DNA of 44,743 nt from an uncultured Thermosynechococcus sp. (GTDB lineage: Bacteria > Cyanobacteriota > Cyanobacteriia > Thermosynechococcales > Thermosynechococcaceae), in the NCBI RefSeq assembly GCF_938074695.1, contig NZ_CALJEM010000025.1, forward strand, positions 1-44,743. The letters are read 5' to 3'. A program made the translations under genes and the position numbers. This document shows positions 26,444-35,814 of the stretch, one piece after another. The number at the start of each line of letters is the position of its first letter. Within the stretch, counting starts at the first letter, position 1. Under the pieces are notes generated by a model. It ran no database searches. It had not been told where the DNA came from and was given only the letters and a program-made list of their open reading frames with translations.

Positions 26444-26553
26444 CGCTTCAACCCTGAGATGGCTGCCGCAGTCACAATCGCCCGTAGCAGGCACGTGTGG
26501 AGTTCCTGATCGAGTAATTTACTAGTCCATAGCATGGGGCGAATAAGAGGCAT
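26440..26553 (-). CDS. Possible 37-residue ORF overlapping the PP2C start
   Basis: The frame runs from ATG 26553 to TGA 26442-26440 and overlaps the phosphatase ATG in the arrangement ATGA. AGGGA precedes the ATG by about 6 nt. The peptide is short and hydrophobic toward its C-terminus (LLRAIVTAAAISGLKR). Overlap of this kind suggests translational coupling, but the peptide matches nothing I know. Confidence 0.3.
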   Translation of the reverse strand: MPLIRPMLWTSKLLDQELHTCLLRAIVTAAAISGLKR

Positions 26554-26856
26554 GCAATTCCCTATCCTAGCTTTTCTCCTGCAATAGCGGAATATTTCAG
26601 TTACAGCTCTTGATTGCTGGATCGAAGGCACTCAAAACTGTAAAAGTAGCCACGGAGGAGACTCACATTCCCTTTGCGTATCCTCATCCTCAATGCTGTT
26701 AGCGAACCATACAAGATAAAATTAGAATAATCAAGCTGCGGTGGAGATCGTCAAAGTTAATGACATGGATTTTTGTAAATCTTTTGTTTGTTTTTTAGAA
26801 AAATTAAAAATTATAGACATAACCTTAATAGCAAATCTTCCTGAGAGAGGGGCACT
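26554..26856. other. Intergenic region upstream of sesA
   Basis: About 300 bp between divergent genes. The last 150 bp before sesA are AT-rich (runs of T and A at 26768-26820) with -10-like boxes such as TAAAAT near 26718. No RNA gene or clear operator is visible. It probably holds the sesA promoter and an AT-rich leader. Confidence 0.4.
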
Positions 26857-29169
26857 ATGGAGCAATTGAGTTTAGGCTTAAATTTGCAAGCCTTGGTTCA
26901 GGCTCAATTAGTTGTGATTGCTCCAACGGGTTCCTTCAATGAGATTCTCCGCGGGTTACAGAACAACCAAGGATTTGGTTTAGTTGTAGAAGAGCAAGGA
27001 CAGTTTCAAGGATTGATTACCCAGCGGGAGGTGATCCGTGCCCTTGGTCAAGGCATGTCTCCTGAGGAGATCACCGCCTCCAAAATTATGCTACCGCCCG
27101 ACTATTGTCTGCGCCTCAATGATCTCGACGATCCCCTAGCGGTCTTGGAGCGGTTTCGCTACTTTGGGGTGGATGCCCTTGCAGTGGTGAATAATTCAGG
27201 GGGGGTTGAGGGATTACTGACCCGCCAAGCTTTTCGCGAGAGCCTGCGCCCGGTGGATCTATTACGGATTAAGCGGGTGGCTGAGGTCATGGTGCCCGAT
27301 GTGGTTACTATTGCTGCGGAGGCTTCTTTACAGGAAGCTGCTGCCCTGATGACTGAACGGCGTGTGACGAGTTTGGTGGTTCCTGAAGCAACGTCCAGTG
27401 GTCTGCTGCCGCGCGGTATCATTACAGAAAAGGATATTTTTGAGGCACTGCATTCCCAAGGGGGGGTGCTCAGCGGAACGGTGGGCAGTACTATGTCCCA
27501 ACCCGTGCTGACGGTAACCCCCGATCAAACTCTGTGGCAGGTCAATCATTTGTTCAAAGAGCATGGGGTACGGCGGGTTGTGGTGGTGGATGCCAAGGGG
27601 CAGATGGTGGGCATTGTTACCCAAAGTAATCTGTTGGCGGCAATTGACATTACGGAAGCCCAAGGGGTGATTCAGGTTCTAACCCGGGAACTCAATCAGG
27701 CCACGGCAGAACTCCGCTGGCAACTGTCACGGCAACAGGCAATTACGGTGGCAATTACCGAGAGTGAGCAGCGCTACAACACCCTCATCAGTCATTTACC
27801 TGTTGCGATCTATCGCCGCGATCGCCTGTGGCAGTTTCATTACGTTAGCGATCAAATTTACGATCTCACGGGATATTTTCCCCAAGAGTTGTCGGATCTG
27901 CGTCGGATTATTCCACCTGCCGATTTGGCTAGGGCAGAACGGGAGATTGAACAGGCGATTCAGCAGCAGCGTGCCTATAGTACCACCTATCGCATTCAAC
28001 ATCGGGATGGCTGTTTCCGCTGGTTGAGCGATCGCGGCCAGCTCAATCCTGAAACCAATACCCTCTACGGCGTGCTGCTGGATGTCTCGGAGCAAAAGCG
28101 CACGGAAGAGCGGCTCAAGACCGCCCTAGAGCGGGAGATTATCGTCAGCACAATCATTCAAGATATTCGCCAATCCCTGCAACTGGAAGAAATTTTGCAG
28201 CGGGCAGTCACCAGTATTCAGCAACTGCTCCTGAGCGATCGCGTGCTCATTTACCGCTTTTTAGAAGACGGCAGTGGCATTGTTGCTGTAGAGGCAACCT
28301 CTTCTCCTGCCTATGCCATCCGTGGCCAAATCATCCACGACCCCTGTTTTAGCAGGGAAACTGCCCAGCGCTTTCTCGAAGGACGAACCCTGACCATCAG
28401 CGATGTCAACCAAGCCCAACTTCAAGATTGCTATCGCGAGCTGCTGGTGGGTTTGCAGGTGCAGGCGAATCTCGTAGTACCCCTCTTGCACGGGCAGACC
28501 CTTTGGGGGCTGTTGATTGCCCATCAGTGCAGTCGGCCACGGCTTTGGCAGCGGGAAGAACTATTCTTACTGCAACGGATTGCCGAACCCCTAGCGGTGG
28601 CACTGCAACAGGCAGAAATGTACCAAGCCCTAGAACAGGCCAATGCCAATTTACAACAGATGGCCTATTTAGATAGCCTCACCGATATTGGCAATCGTCG
28701 CTACTTTGATGAGCTGCTGGCCAAAGAATGGCGGCGCTGTCAGCGGGAGCACTGTCCCTTGAGCTTAGTGCTATTGGATATTGACTGCTTTAAGGCCTAT
28801 AACGACCACTACGGCCACTTGCAGGGAGATGAGGTGCTAAGGCAGGTGGCACAAATCTTGGAGTGCTGTCTTCAGCGTGCCGGCGATGTGGCTGCCCGCT
28901 TTGGGGGGGAGGAATTTGCCCTAATCCTGCCCAATACAACCCAAGGCGGAGCCATCCACGTTGTGGAAAAGGTACGGGCGGCTCTTGCTGCAGCGAACAT
29001 TCCCCATGCGAAAAGCCTCGTTGGCTCAACCCTCACCGCCAGTTTTGGGATTGCCACCACCGTGCCTGCTGCGCCCCATTTGCCTGCCGACTTGCTCCGG
29101 TGGGCTGACCAATGCCTTTATAAAGCAAAGTCACTGGGGCGCGATCGCTGGATTGCTAAGGAATTATAG
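26857..29169 (+). CDS. sesA: SesA-type cyanobacteriochrome diguanylate cyclase: CBS pairs, PAS, DXCF GAF, GGDEF
   Basis: 770 residues, soluble. CBS-domain repeats (about 15-265) are followed by PAS (300-410), a bilin-binding GAF (about 425-590) and GGDEF (600-765). The GAF has D-P-C-F with C497 and the canonical bilin Cys C525, here followed by Tyr (CY rather than CH), 28 residues apart. That is the spacing known for Tlr0924 of T. elongatus. The cyclase is intact: G-G-E-E-F (683-687) and an RxxD inhibitory site (R674-D677) five residues before it. Known SesA makes c-di-GMP under blue light and triggers cellulose-dependent aggregation. The CBS modules may add nucleotide sensing. The ribosome site AGAGGGG is good. 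It converges on an SphS-like gene with a 4-nt gap. Confidence 0.93.
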   Translation: MEQLSLGLNLQALVQAQLVVIAPTGSFNEILRGLQNNQGFGLVVEEQGQFQGLITQREVIRALGQGMSPEEITASKIMLPPDYCLRLNDLDDPLAVLERFRYFGVDALAVVNNSGGVEGLLTRQAFRESLRPVDLLRIKRVAEVMVPDVVTIAAEASLQEAAALMTERRVTSLVVPEATSSGLLPRGIITEKDIFEALHSQGGVLSGTVGSTMSQPVLTVTPDQTLWQVNHLFKEHGVRRVVVVDAKGQMVGIVTQSNLLAAIDITEAQGVIQVLTRELNQATAELRWQLSRQQAITVAITESEQRYNTLISHLPVAIYRRDRLWQFHYVSDQIYDLTGYFPQELSDLRRIIPPADLARAEREIEQAIQQQRAYSTTYRIQHRDGCFRWLSDRGQLNPETNTLYGVLLDVSEQKRTEERLKTALEREIIVSTIIQDIRQSLQLEEILQRAVTSIQQLLLSDRVLIYRFLEDGSGIVAVEATSSPAYAIRGQIIHDPCFSRETAQRFLEGRTLTISDVNQAQLQDCYRELLVGLQVQANLVVPLLHGQTLWGLLIAHQCSRPRLWQREELFLLQRIAEPLAVALQQAEMYQALEQANANLQQMAYLDSLTDIGNRRYFDELLAKEWRRCQREHCPLSLVLLDIDCFKAYNDHYGHLQGDEVLRQVAQILECCLQRAGDVAARFGGEEFALILPNTTQGGAIHVVEKVRAALAAANIPHAKSLVGSTLTASFGIATTVPAAPHLPADLLRWADQCLYKAKSLGRDRWIAKEL

Positions 29170-29173
29170 AAAA

Positions 29174-30436
29174 CTAAGGTGAGATCAGCGGCAGATAAAT
29201 TCGCAGCCATGCTCCCCCATAGTGTGGATGATTGGCAGCCTGCATATAGCCCCCGTGGCACTCTACAATTTGGCGGGCAATGGCTAGCCCCAATCCACTG
29301 CCACTGCCAATAGGGGGCATGCGTCCTTCACTATCGGTGGGGATGACAAAGCGATGCCGCCGTGCCTGTGCTCGATAAAACCGCTCAAACACATGGGGCA
29401 AGTCCTTGGGGGGAAAGCCACTGCCCGTGTCAATGACTTCAAGGCAAAGATAGCCTCCCTCGCGATCGCTCACTAGGCGGGTGTAAACCCGACTCCCCAC
29501 AGGGCTGTACTTAATGGCGTTGTCGTAGAGATTGACGAGGAGCCGAAACAGTTGCGATTCATTCCCGCAGTAGGGAAATTGCTCTGGGCCGGTGTACTCG
29601 TGGTGAATGTTTTTGGCCTTAGCGAGGGGGGCGAGGGATTGCCATGCAGTGTCAATAAGTTTGACAAGGTCGAGGGGGTGTCGCTCTAGGCTATCGGCGG
29701 GCGTGTGGCTGAGGCGGTTTAATTCTAGGAGTTCTTGGACAAGGAGACTGAGGCGAATAATTTCCTCGAGGAGGCGATCAACCCAATCCCGTAAGGACTC
29801 TGGCACCCGTTGTTGCAGGGTTTCAGCAACAAGGCGCAGGGATGTTAAGGGGGTTTTTAATTCATGGGCAACATCCGCTGCCCAGCGATCGCGCTCATCC
29901 CGCAACCGCACCGTTTCTTCGCAGTCTTCAATGAATACCCCCACATGCCCCTCGCCAAGGAAGAGTCCCCGTGCCCGCAGGGGTTTGCGCTTGGTTTGTC
30001 CGGTCGGTGTAAGGTAGGCATAGAGCCATTCCTGCTCCCGCATGGTTTCCTCGTGGCGCACCTCCTCGATAAGACAGTCCAATTCATAGGAGCGCACCAG
30101 TTCTAGAAAAAGGCGACCTTGGGGATGGGCGCAACCGAAGAGCGATCGCGCCGCCGCGTTACAGCAGACCACGCAATCGGCTTCATCCACCTCAAAGTAG
30201 GCAATGGGGGCATATTCAACAAGCTTTTGAGAGCGCAGCAGTTGCTGACGACAGCGTTCCTGTTCTTGAAGCTGTTGGCTGAGTAAGGTCTGCAGGCGTT
30301 GCCACGGTGAGGATTTGCAGGGACGGACGGTGTACTGCTCAAGGATTGTCTCCACAGCGTGTTGCACTTGCTGCCACTGCCAGAACCAAACTGCTAGACC
30401 CAACAGCAGGCCAACCCCCAAAAAGATCAACTCCAT
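29174..30436 (-). CDS. sphS: Sensor histidine kinase, SphS/PhoR-like
   Basis: 420 residues. One N-terminal TM helix (about 3-20) is followed by a linker and a PAS domain (about 70-175). HisKA has H191 in V-A-H-E-L-K-T-P. The HATPase shows NLYDNAIKYSP, 'DTGSGFPPKDLPHVFERFYR' and a GSGLGLAI G-box. A single hydrophobic N-terminal segment plus PAS is the layout of cyanobacterial SphS, the phosphate-starvation sensor that drives the Pho regulon through SphR. No response regulator is adjacent, so the name rests on architecture and sequence feel. Other PhoR-type kinases remain possible. Confidence 0.75.
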   Translation of the reverse strand: MELIFLGVGLLLGLAVWFWQWQQVQHAVETILEQYTVRPCKSSPWQRLQTLLSQQLQEQERCRQQLLRSQKLVEYAPIAYFEVDEADCVVCCNAAARSLFGCAHPQGRLFLELVRSYELDCLIEEVRHEETMREQEWLYAYLTPTGQTKRKPLRARGLFLGEGHVGVFIEDCEETVRLRDERDRWAADVAHELKTPLTSLRLVAETLQQRVPESLRDWVDRLLEEIIRLSLLVQELLELNRLSHTPADSLERHPLDLVKLIDTAWQSLAPLAKAKNIHHEYTGPEQFPYCGNESQLFRLLVNLYDNAIKYSPVGSRVYTRLVSDREGGYLCLEVIDTGSGFPPKDLPHVFERFYRAQARRHRFVIPTDSEGRMPPIGSGSGLGLAIARQIVECHGGYMQAANHPHYGGAWLRIYLPLISP

Positions 30437-30493
30437 ACCTGAGTGCCAAAATCGCCTCTATTCTAGGATTATTCTGAGTTGGTTCGCCCTGCG

Positions 30494-32218
30494 ATGTCGT
30501 CACCCCTTTTGCGTGTTGAAGCCCTCACCGTTGACTTTTGCCAAGCGGGTCAGATCCAGCGGGCAGTGGATGGGATTTCCTTTAGCCTTGAGCGGGGTCA
30601 AACCCTTGGCATTGTCGGCGAGTCAGGTTCGGGTAAGTCAGTGACCTGTTTGGCGCTCCTGCAGTTACTGTTGCCGCCGGCACGCATTAGCCGTGGCCAA
30701 GCTTGGTTTCAACCAGAAGGGGAAGCCATTGACTTGCTGCGCTGTTCCCCTCGCCAAATGCAACAGATTCGGGGACGGCAAATCAGTATGGTGTTTCAAG
30801 AGCCAATGAGTTCCCTCAATCCCGTCTATTCCATTGGCTTTCAACTGGCGGAGGCCATCGATCCGCAGCAACGGCTGCCCTGGGCATCAGTTCAACAGCG
30901 GGCGATCGCCCTCCTGGAGCAGGTGCAGCTCCTCAAGCCCGAAGACCCCCTTGAGGTGAAAAAACGCTTTCTTAAGCGCTATCCACACCAACTGTCCGGC
31001 GGGCAAATCCAGCGGGTGATGATTGCCATGGCGATGGCGGCCTCGCCGCTGCTTTTAATTGCCGATGAACCAACCACTGCCCTCGATGTCACCGTGCAGG
31101 CGGCCATCCTGCGGCTTCTACAGGAGTTACAGCAACAGTACAACTTGTCATTGATTTTTGTAACCCATGATCTCAATCTTGTGGGGGAGTTGGCCGATCG
31201 AGTTATTGTCATGTACCAAGGGCAAATTGTTGAAGCGGGAACGGTGGAGGAGGTGTTTCGCCACCCCCAACATCCCTATACCAAAGGACTCTTGGCCTGC
31301 CGTCCCCGCTTGGATTGCCGGTTGACTCTTTTGCCCACGGTGGCCGATTTTCTTGGGGCAACGCCCCCCCGCTTAGAAGTAATTTCCCCCGCGCAGCAGC
31401 AGGAGCGCCTAGCCGATTTAGCCACCCAACCCCCCTTGGTGCGGGTGGAACATCTCTGGGTGAAGTATCCTGTGGCGGGCAGGCAGCGCTTTGTTACTGC
31501 CGTTAGGGATGTCTCGTTTACGATTCGTACAGGGGAGACCCTTGGCTTGGTGGGGGAGTCGGGTTGCGGCAAAACCACCCTAGGCCGCACCCTGTTGCGT
31601 CTGCTGGAACCTGCTCAAGGCAAGATTTTTTTTGGCGATCGCGACATTAGCCATTTATCGCCTCGCCAATTGCGCCCCCTGCGGCAACGCATGCAACTCA
31701 TTTTCCAAGATCCCTACAGTTCCTTGAATCCGCGTATGACCATTGGCGAGTTGGTGGCAGAACCGCTGCGCCTTCACCGCCCTCATCAGTCAAAACGGCA
31801 ACACCAAGAACGGGTGTCCTATCTTCTGGAACGGGTGGGCATTGACCCCCAAGCCCAGCATCGCTATCCCCATGAATTTTCGGGGGGGCAGCGGCAGCGA
31901 ATTTGTATTGCCCGTGCCTTGGCCTTGAATCCAGAGTTTATCGTCTGCGATGAGGCCGTCTCGGCCTTGGATGTATCCGTGCAGGCGCAGGTGCTGAATT
32001 TACTCAAAGAACTCCAACGGGAGTTTCAACTGACGTACCTCTTTATTTCCCACGACCTCAGTGTGGTCAAATTCATGAGCGATCGCCTCATGGTTATGTA
32101 CAATGGCGAAATTGTGGAAATGGGTGAGGCGGAAGCCGTTTACCAACAGCCCCAGCACGACTATACCCGCAGATTAATTGCCGCGATTCCCCGTGGTCTT
32201 TCCTTTTGGGCAGCTTAA
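30494..32218 (+). CDS. Peptide-type ABC transporter ATPase, duplicated (DppD-DppF fusion-like)
   Basis: 574 residues with two complete ATPase units. Unit 1 has [16 protein letters not shown] and '[12 protein letters not shown]'. Unit 2 has [17 protein letters not shown] and '[12 protein letters not shown]'. Both carry the C-terminal extension typical of the oligopeptide/nickel importer class ('[15 protein letters not shown]', '[15 protein letters not shown]'). It energises uptake of peptides or similar solutes. Permease and binding-protein genes are not in the window, so it is an orphan component here. ATG 30494 is preferred over TTG 30479. A CysQ-like gene starts 4 nt downstream. Confidence 0.94.
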   Translation: MSSPLLRVEALTVDFCQAGQIQRAVDGISFSLERGQTLGIVGESGSGKSVTCLALLQLLLPPARISRGQAWFQPEGEAIDLLRCSPRQMQQIRGRQISMVFQEPMSSLNPVYSIGFQLAEAIDPQQRLPWASVQQRAIALLEQVQLLKPEDPLEVKKRFLKRYPHQLSGGQIQRVMIAMAMAASPLLLIADEPTTALDVTVQAAILRLLQELQQQYNLSLIFVTHDLNLVGELADRVIVMYQGQIVEAGTVEEVFRHPQHPYTKGLLACRPRLDCRLTLLPTVADFLGATPPRLEVISPAQQQERLADLATQPPLVRVEHLWVKYPVAGRQRFVTAVRDVSFTIRTGETLGLVGESGCGKTTLGRTLLRLLEPAQGKIFFGDRDISHLSPRQLRPLRQRMQLIFQDPYSSLNPRMTIGELVAEPLRLHRPHQSKRQHQERVSYLLERVGIDPQAQHRYPHEFSGGQRQRICIARALALNPEFIVCDEAVSALDVSVQAQVLNLLKELQREFQLTYLFISHDLSVVKFMSDRLMVMYNGEIVEMGEAEAVYQQPQHDYTRRLIAAIPRGLSFWAA

Positions 32219-32222
32219 AACC

Positions 32223-33083
32223 ATGTCCCCCTCCCTTGATCTTGAAAAGACGCTTGCAACGCTGCGCCCAATTCTGTGGCAAGCCCTTGAGCAACTGCGC
32301 CAGTTTTACCGCCAGGTGAAGCATCTAACGGTGCAGGACAAAGGCGGCGATCCCGTTACGCTGGCGGATCAAACGATTGATGCCTTTTTGCGCCATGCCC
32401 TCCAAGCACATTTTCCCGCCTCCCAGTTTGGCTATTTGACAGAAGAAACCTATACCCCAGGGCAGCCATTGCCGCAGCCCTACCAGTGGATCATTGACCC
32501 CCTCGATGGCACCTCCGACTTTCTACAGCAAACGGGGGAATACGCCATTCACGTTGCCCTGGTTCATGACCATCGCCCCTGTTTAGCCGCCGTGGTTTGG
32601 CCAGAGCAGGAGGTCATCTACACCGCCATTGCCGGCGCAGGCACCTATCGAGAGACCCGCTGGGATTCTACGCAACTGCGGGTTCAGCCACCCAATGAAG
32701 GGCGGCCGTTGCGGGTGGTCATGAGTCGGAGCCACGGCGGAGAGCACCTGCAAGCCTTTCTAAGCACATTGGGGGTCATACAGCAAATTCCGATGGGGAG
32801 TATGGGCTGTAAAACAGCAAGTATTTGCCAAGGGGATGCGGATCTGTACGTCAATCTCACAGGAGGCAGTGCCCCCAAGGACTGGGATTTGGCCGCGCCA
32901 GATCTCATCATGCAGGAGGCGGGAGGAGCCTTTACCTATGCCAATGGGGAGTTGCCCCGCTACAATTGCGCCGATGTGCAGCACTGGCTGCCCTTGGTGG
33001 TGGGTCATCCTGCCTTGAGCCGCTGGGTGGGCGATCGCCTGCAAGCTTTTTTAGCAGAGAATCAAAGCTATTCTGGAAAATAG
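32223..33083 (+). CDS. Inositol monophosphatase-family phosphatase, CysQ-like
   Basis: 286 residues from ATG 32223. An earlier TTG at 32178 would overlap the ABC gene. Metal and substrate motifs are 'TEETYTP' (Glu), W-I-I-D-P-L-D-G-T-S-D-F and 'KDWDLAAPDLIMQEAGG' near the C-terminus. 'GSMGCKTASICQGDADLYVN' resembles CysQ, which hydrolyses 3'-phosphoadenosine 5'-phosphate from sulfur assimilation. It could also act on inositol phosphates or fructose-1,6-bisphosphate. It lies between an ABC ATPase (4-nt gap) and ftsY (28-nt gap) and is probably co-transcribed. Confidence 0.88.
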   Translation: MSPSLDLEKTLATLRPILWQALEQLRQFYRQVKHLTVQDKGGDPVTLADQTIDAFLRHALQAHFPASQFGYLTEETYTPGQPLPQPYQWIIDPLDGTSDFLQQTGEYAIHVALVHDHRPCLAAVVWPEQEVIYTAIAGAGTYRETRWDSTQLRVQPPNEGRPLRVVMSRSHGGEHLQAFLSTLGVIQQIPMGSMGCKTASICQGDADLYVNLTGGSAPKDWDLAAPDLIMQEAGGAFTYANGELPRYNCADVQHWLPLVVGHPALSRWVGDRLQAFLAENQSYSGK

Positions 33084-33111
33084 GCAAGTTCGGTTGGACA
33101 AAGGATAGGGC

Positions 33112-34458
33112 ATGGTTTTTAATTGGTTTCGACGCAAGTTTGGCGGCAGTGGTGAGGAGCCATCCCCTCCGGCAGAAACCCCAACGGAATCCCCACCCCC
33201 AGACTCTCCAGAATCCACCGCTTCCCCGCCTATCCTCAATTGGGCAAAAACAGCACTCCAGTCTATTCAAGCGCGACAGCAATCGGAGAGTGCCGCAACC
33301 GTTGAAACCCCTGAAGCAAGCCAAAAGACAGCGGCGGATAGCCCCGTTTCCATTTCTGAGGAGTCCGAAAAGACTGCCGTGGCTCAATCTGCTGTTGTTG
33401 AGGCTGAACCGGGAGAACCAAACCCTTCCCTTGTCCTCAATGAGGGCTTTTTGTGGTCAGCGGAGGTGCTGGCAGCCCAAGGGCGGCGGCCAGAGGAGGT
33501 GGATATTGAGGAAATTACTTGGTTGCAACGCCTGCGCCAAGGTCTGGGCAAAACGCGGCGGGGATTGGTGCATCAACTGCGGGCGATTGTGGGTCAAGGC
33601 CCCCTGAGTCGGGAGGCGGTGGAAGAGATTGAGATGCTGCTGTTGCAGTCGGATGTGGGGGTCAAGGCCACAGATCAGATTATTGCAGCACTGCAAACAA
33701 AAATTCGCCAAGAAACCCTCCCTGCCGATCAGGCGATCGCCTACCTGAAGGAGATTCTGCGGGACATTCTGGATCGCCCCTTTCAACAAGGCTACCGCCG
33801 CGAGTTTGCCCCGAAAAAAGGCGTGCTGAATATCTGGTTGATTGCCGGTGTCAACGGTGTCGGCAAAACCACCACCATTGGGAAACTGGCTCACATTGCC
33901 ACCCGGTCAGGCTATCGCTGTTTGATTGCAGCGGCAGATACCTTTCGGGCAGCAGCCACGGAACAGGTGAAAATTTGGGGACAACGCTCCAATGTGGAGG
34001 TGATTGCCAACCCCGCCAAAAATACCGATCCTGCTGCGGTGGTCTTTGATGCCATTGGGGCAGCCAAGGCGCGGGGCACCGAATTGCTGCTGGTGGACAC
34101 TGCCGGCCGCCTGCAAAACAAGGCCAACCTCATGGAGGAACTCAAGAAAATCCGCCGCATTATTGATAAGAACGCAGGCGATGCGCAAATTGAGTCGCTC
34201 CTAGTTCTCGATGCCACCCTGGGTCAAAATGGTTTGCGCCAAGCCCAGGTCTTTGCCGAGGCGGCGCAACTCACGGGCGTCATCCTCACTAAGTTGGACG
34301 GGACGGCGAAGGGAGGGGTGGCTTTGGCGGTGGTACAGGAATTAGGCCTGCCCATTCGCTTCATTGGTGCTGGCGAGGGCATTAAGGATTTGCGCCCCTT
34401 TAACAGCTTTGAATTTGTGGAGGCACTGCTCTCCCGCGATGGGGAGGTGGCAGCATGA
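33112..34458 (+). CDS. ftsY: Signal recognition particle receptor FtsY
   Basis: 448 residues. The acidic, Pro-rich N-terminal A domain (1-115) begins MVFNWFRRKFGG, which is likely membrane-binding. The N domain helices (about 135-235) are followed by the SRP-type G domain. Its motifs are GVNGVGKTTTIGKLA (G1), AADTFRAAA, DTAGRLQNKANLMEEL (G3), LTKLDGTAKGG (G4) and the closing GAGEGIKDLRPF. It receives Ffh-ribosome-nascent chain complexes at the membrane, including those for thylakoid proteins. The stop overlaps the next start (ATGA). Confidence 0.97.
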   Translation: MVFNWFRRKFGGSGEEPSPPAETPTESPPPDSPESTASPPILNWAKTALQSIQARQQSESAATVETPEASQKTAADSPVSISEESEKTAVAQSAVVEAEPGEPNPSLVLNEGFLWSAEVLAAQGRRPEEVDIEEITWLQRLRQGLGKTRRGLVHQLRAIVGQGPLSREAVEEIEMLLLQSDVGVKATDQIIAALQTKIRQETLPADQAIAYLKEILRDILDRPFQQGYRREFAPKKGVLNIWLIAGVNGVGKTTTIGKLAHIATRSGYRCLIAAADTFRAAATEQVKIWGQRSNVEVIANPAKNTDPAAVVFDAIGAAKARGTELLLVDTAGRLQNKANLMEELKKIRRIIDKNAGDAQIESLLVLDATLGQNGLRQAQVFAEAAQLTGVILTKLDGTAKGGVALAVVQELGLPIRFIGAGEGIKDLRPFNSFEFVEALLSRDGEVAA

Positions 34459-35636
34459 GGTTGGCCGATCGCCTGCGGTACTTTCAGAGCAATGTCTTTG
34501 ATGCTATGGATCGGGCGAAGGCAGCGGTGGCAGCCACAGGCAAGCCCATTGTGGATCTCTCCCTCGGCTCTGCGGATTTGCCCGTCGCGGATCACATTTT
34601 GGCGGCCATTGAAGCTTCGGTACGCGATGCCAGTACCTACGGCTATCAACTCTTTGCCAGTACGGCGGCCTTTCGCCAGGCGGTGGCCACTTGGTTTGAA
34701 CGCCGCTTCGGCCTCAGGGTGGATCCAGAGCGGGAAGTGCTGACGCTGATTGGTTCCCAAGAGGGCACAGCCCACTTGCCCCTGGCGGTGATGAACCCCC
34801 AAGAGTATGCCCTGGTGCTCGATCCGGGGTATCCCTCCCATGCGGGGGGCGTGTATCTGGCAGGGGGGCAACTCTATCCATTGCGCTTGCGGGCAGAAAA
34901 TCACTTTTTGCCGGATCTAGAGGCCATTCCCCTGAGGGTGCGAGAGCAGGCCAAACTGCTGATTCTCAGCTATCCCCACAATCCCACCACGGCGGTTGCT
35001 CCCCTTGAGTTTTTTAGGACAGCGGTGGAGTTTTGCGATCGCCACGGCCTCCTGCTGGTACACGATTTCCCCTACGTTGATCTGGTCTTTGACGCAGAGC
35101 GAGCACCCTCGATCTTTGAAGTGGATCGCGATCGCCAGGTGAGCATTGAATTCTATAGCCTCTCCAAGTCCTACAATATGGGCGGGTTTCGCATTGGCTT
35201 TGCCATCGGCCGTGCCGACGTGATTGCGGCGCTGCGCCAAATTAAGTCAGTGATTGACTTTAACCAGTACGCCGGCATCCTGCGGGGGGCCATTGCCGCC
35301 CTCACGGGGGATCAGACCTGTGTTCAGCAAACCCGCAAAATTTTCCAACAGCGGCGCGATACCTTTGTCCAAGCCCTTGCAGATCACGGTTGGTCGGTGC
35401 CCCTGCCCGCGGCGACGATGTATGTGTGGGCGCCCCTCCCTGAGCCTTGGCGGCGGGATTCCCTTGGCTTTTGTCAGGCGCTGGTCAAAGCAACTGGGAT
35501 TGCAGCGGCACCCGGCTCAGGCTTTGGTCAAGGGGGAGAGGGCTATGTGCGCTTTGCCCTAGTGCGCGATCGCCCCTGTTTAGAAGTGGCGGCTGCCCAA
35601 ATTGCTGCATTTAGCCAAAGGGGAGTTCTGGTGTAG
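34455..35636 (+). CDS. Class I/II PLP aminotransferase, LL-diaminopimelate aminotransferase-like
   Basis: 393 residues, fold type I. 'LSLGSADLPV' near the N-terminus, 'SYPHNPTTAVAPLEFF' (Asn-Pro cofactor contact), 'VHDFPYVDLVFD' and the Schiff-base lysine in S-L-S-K-S-Y-N-M-G-G-F-R are all present. The C-terminal RFALV strand carries the substrate carboxylate-binding Arg. It is close to the DapL/AlaC group, so diaminopimelate, alanine or aspartate are possible substrates. It is last in the forward block and translationally coupled to ftsY. Confidence 0.88.
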   Translation: MRLADRLRYFQSNVFDAMDRAKAAVAATGKPIVDLSLGSADLPVADHILAAIEASVRDASTYGYQLFASTAAFRQAVATWFERRFGLRVDPEREVLTLIGSQEGTAHLPLAVMNPQEYALVLDPGYPSHAGGVYLAGGQLYPLRLRAENHFLPDLEAIPLRVREQAKLLILSYPHNPTTAVAPLEFFRTAVEFCDRHGLLLVHDFPYVDLVFDAERAPSIFEVDRDRQVSIEFYSLSKSYNMGGFRIGFAIGRADVIAALRQIKSVIDFNQYAGILRGAIAALTGDQTCVQQTRKIFQQRRDTFVQALADHGWSVPLPAATMYVWAPLPEPWRRDSLGFCQALVKATGIAAAPGSGFGQGGEGYVRFALVRDRPCLEVAAAQIAAFSQRGVLV

Positions 35637-35640
35637 TGCC

Positions 35641-35814
35641 CTAGTCTCCCATCAGCCACGCCAGCAGGAGGAAAAGCACACCCCACAGCACCACCGCGGG
35701 CAGATGAAGGGAGCGCAGCACTTCAAGGGGGGTAAGAATCAGGATCTCGGTGAGGACATTGGCAATCGCACAAAGCAGGCTCAGCAATAGGATAAAGAGC
35801 ATGGCCCTAGGCAT
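35641..35814 (-). CDS. Small two-helix membrane protein
   Basis: 57 residues from ATG 35814, or 53 from ATG 35802. Two hydrophobic helices (MLFILLLSLLCAIANVL and AVVLWGVLFLLLAWLM) are separated by a short polar loop with 'EVLRSLHLP'. The first ATG overlaps the stop of the upstream SDR gene by 8 nt, which suggests coupling. No family is recognised. It falls below usual length limits. Confidence 0.6.
   Translation of the reverse strand: MPRAMLFILLLSLLCAIANVLTEILILTPLEVLRSLHLPAVVLWGVLFLLLAWLMGD

Noticed and set aside
32178-32222. Upstream TTG start for the CysQ-like gene
   Set aside because: Lies wholly inside the ABC transporter gene; ATG 32223 fits the family start.
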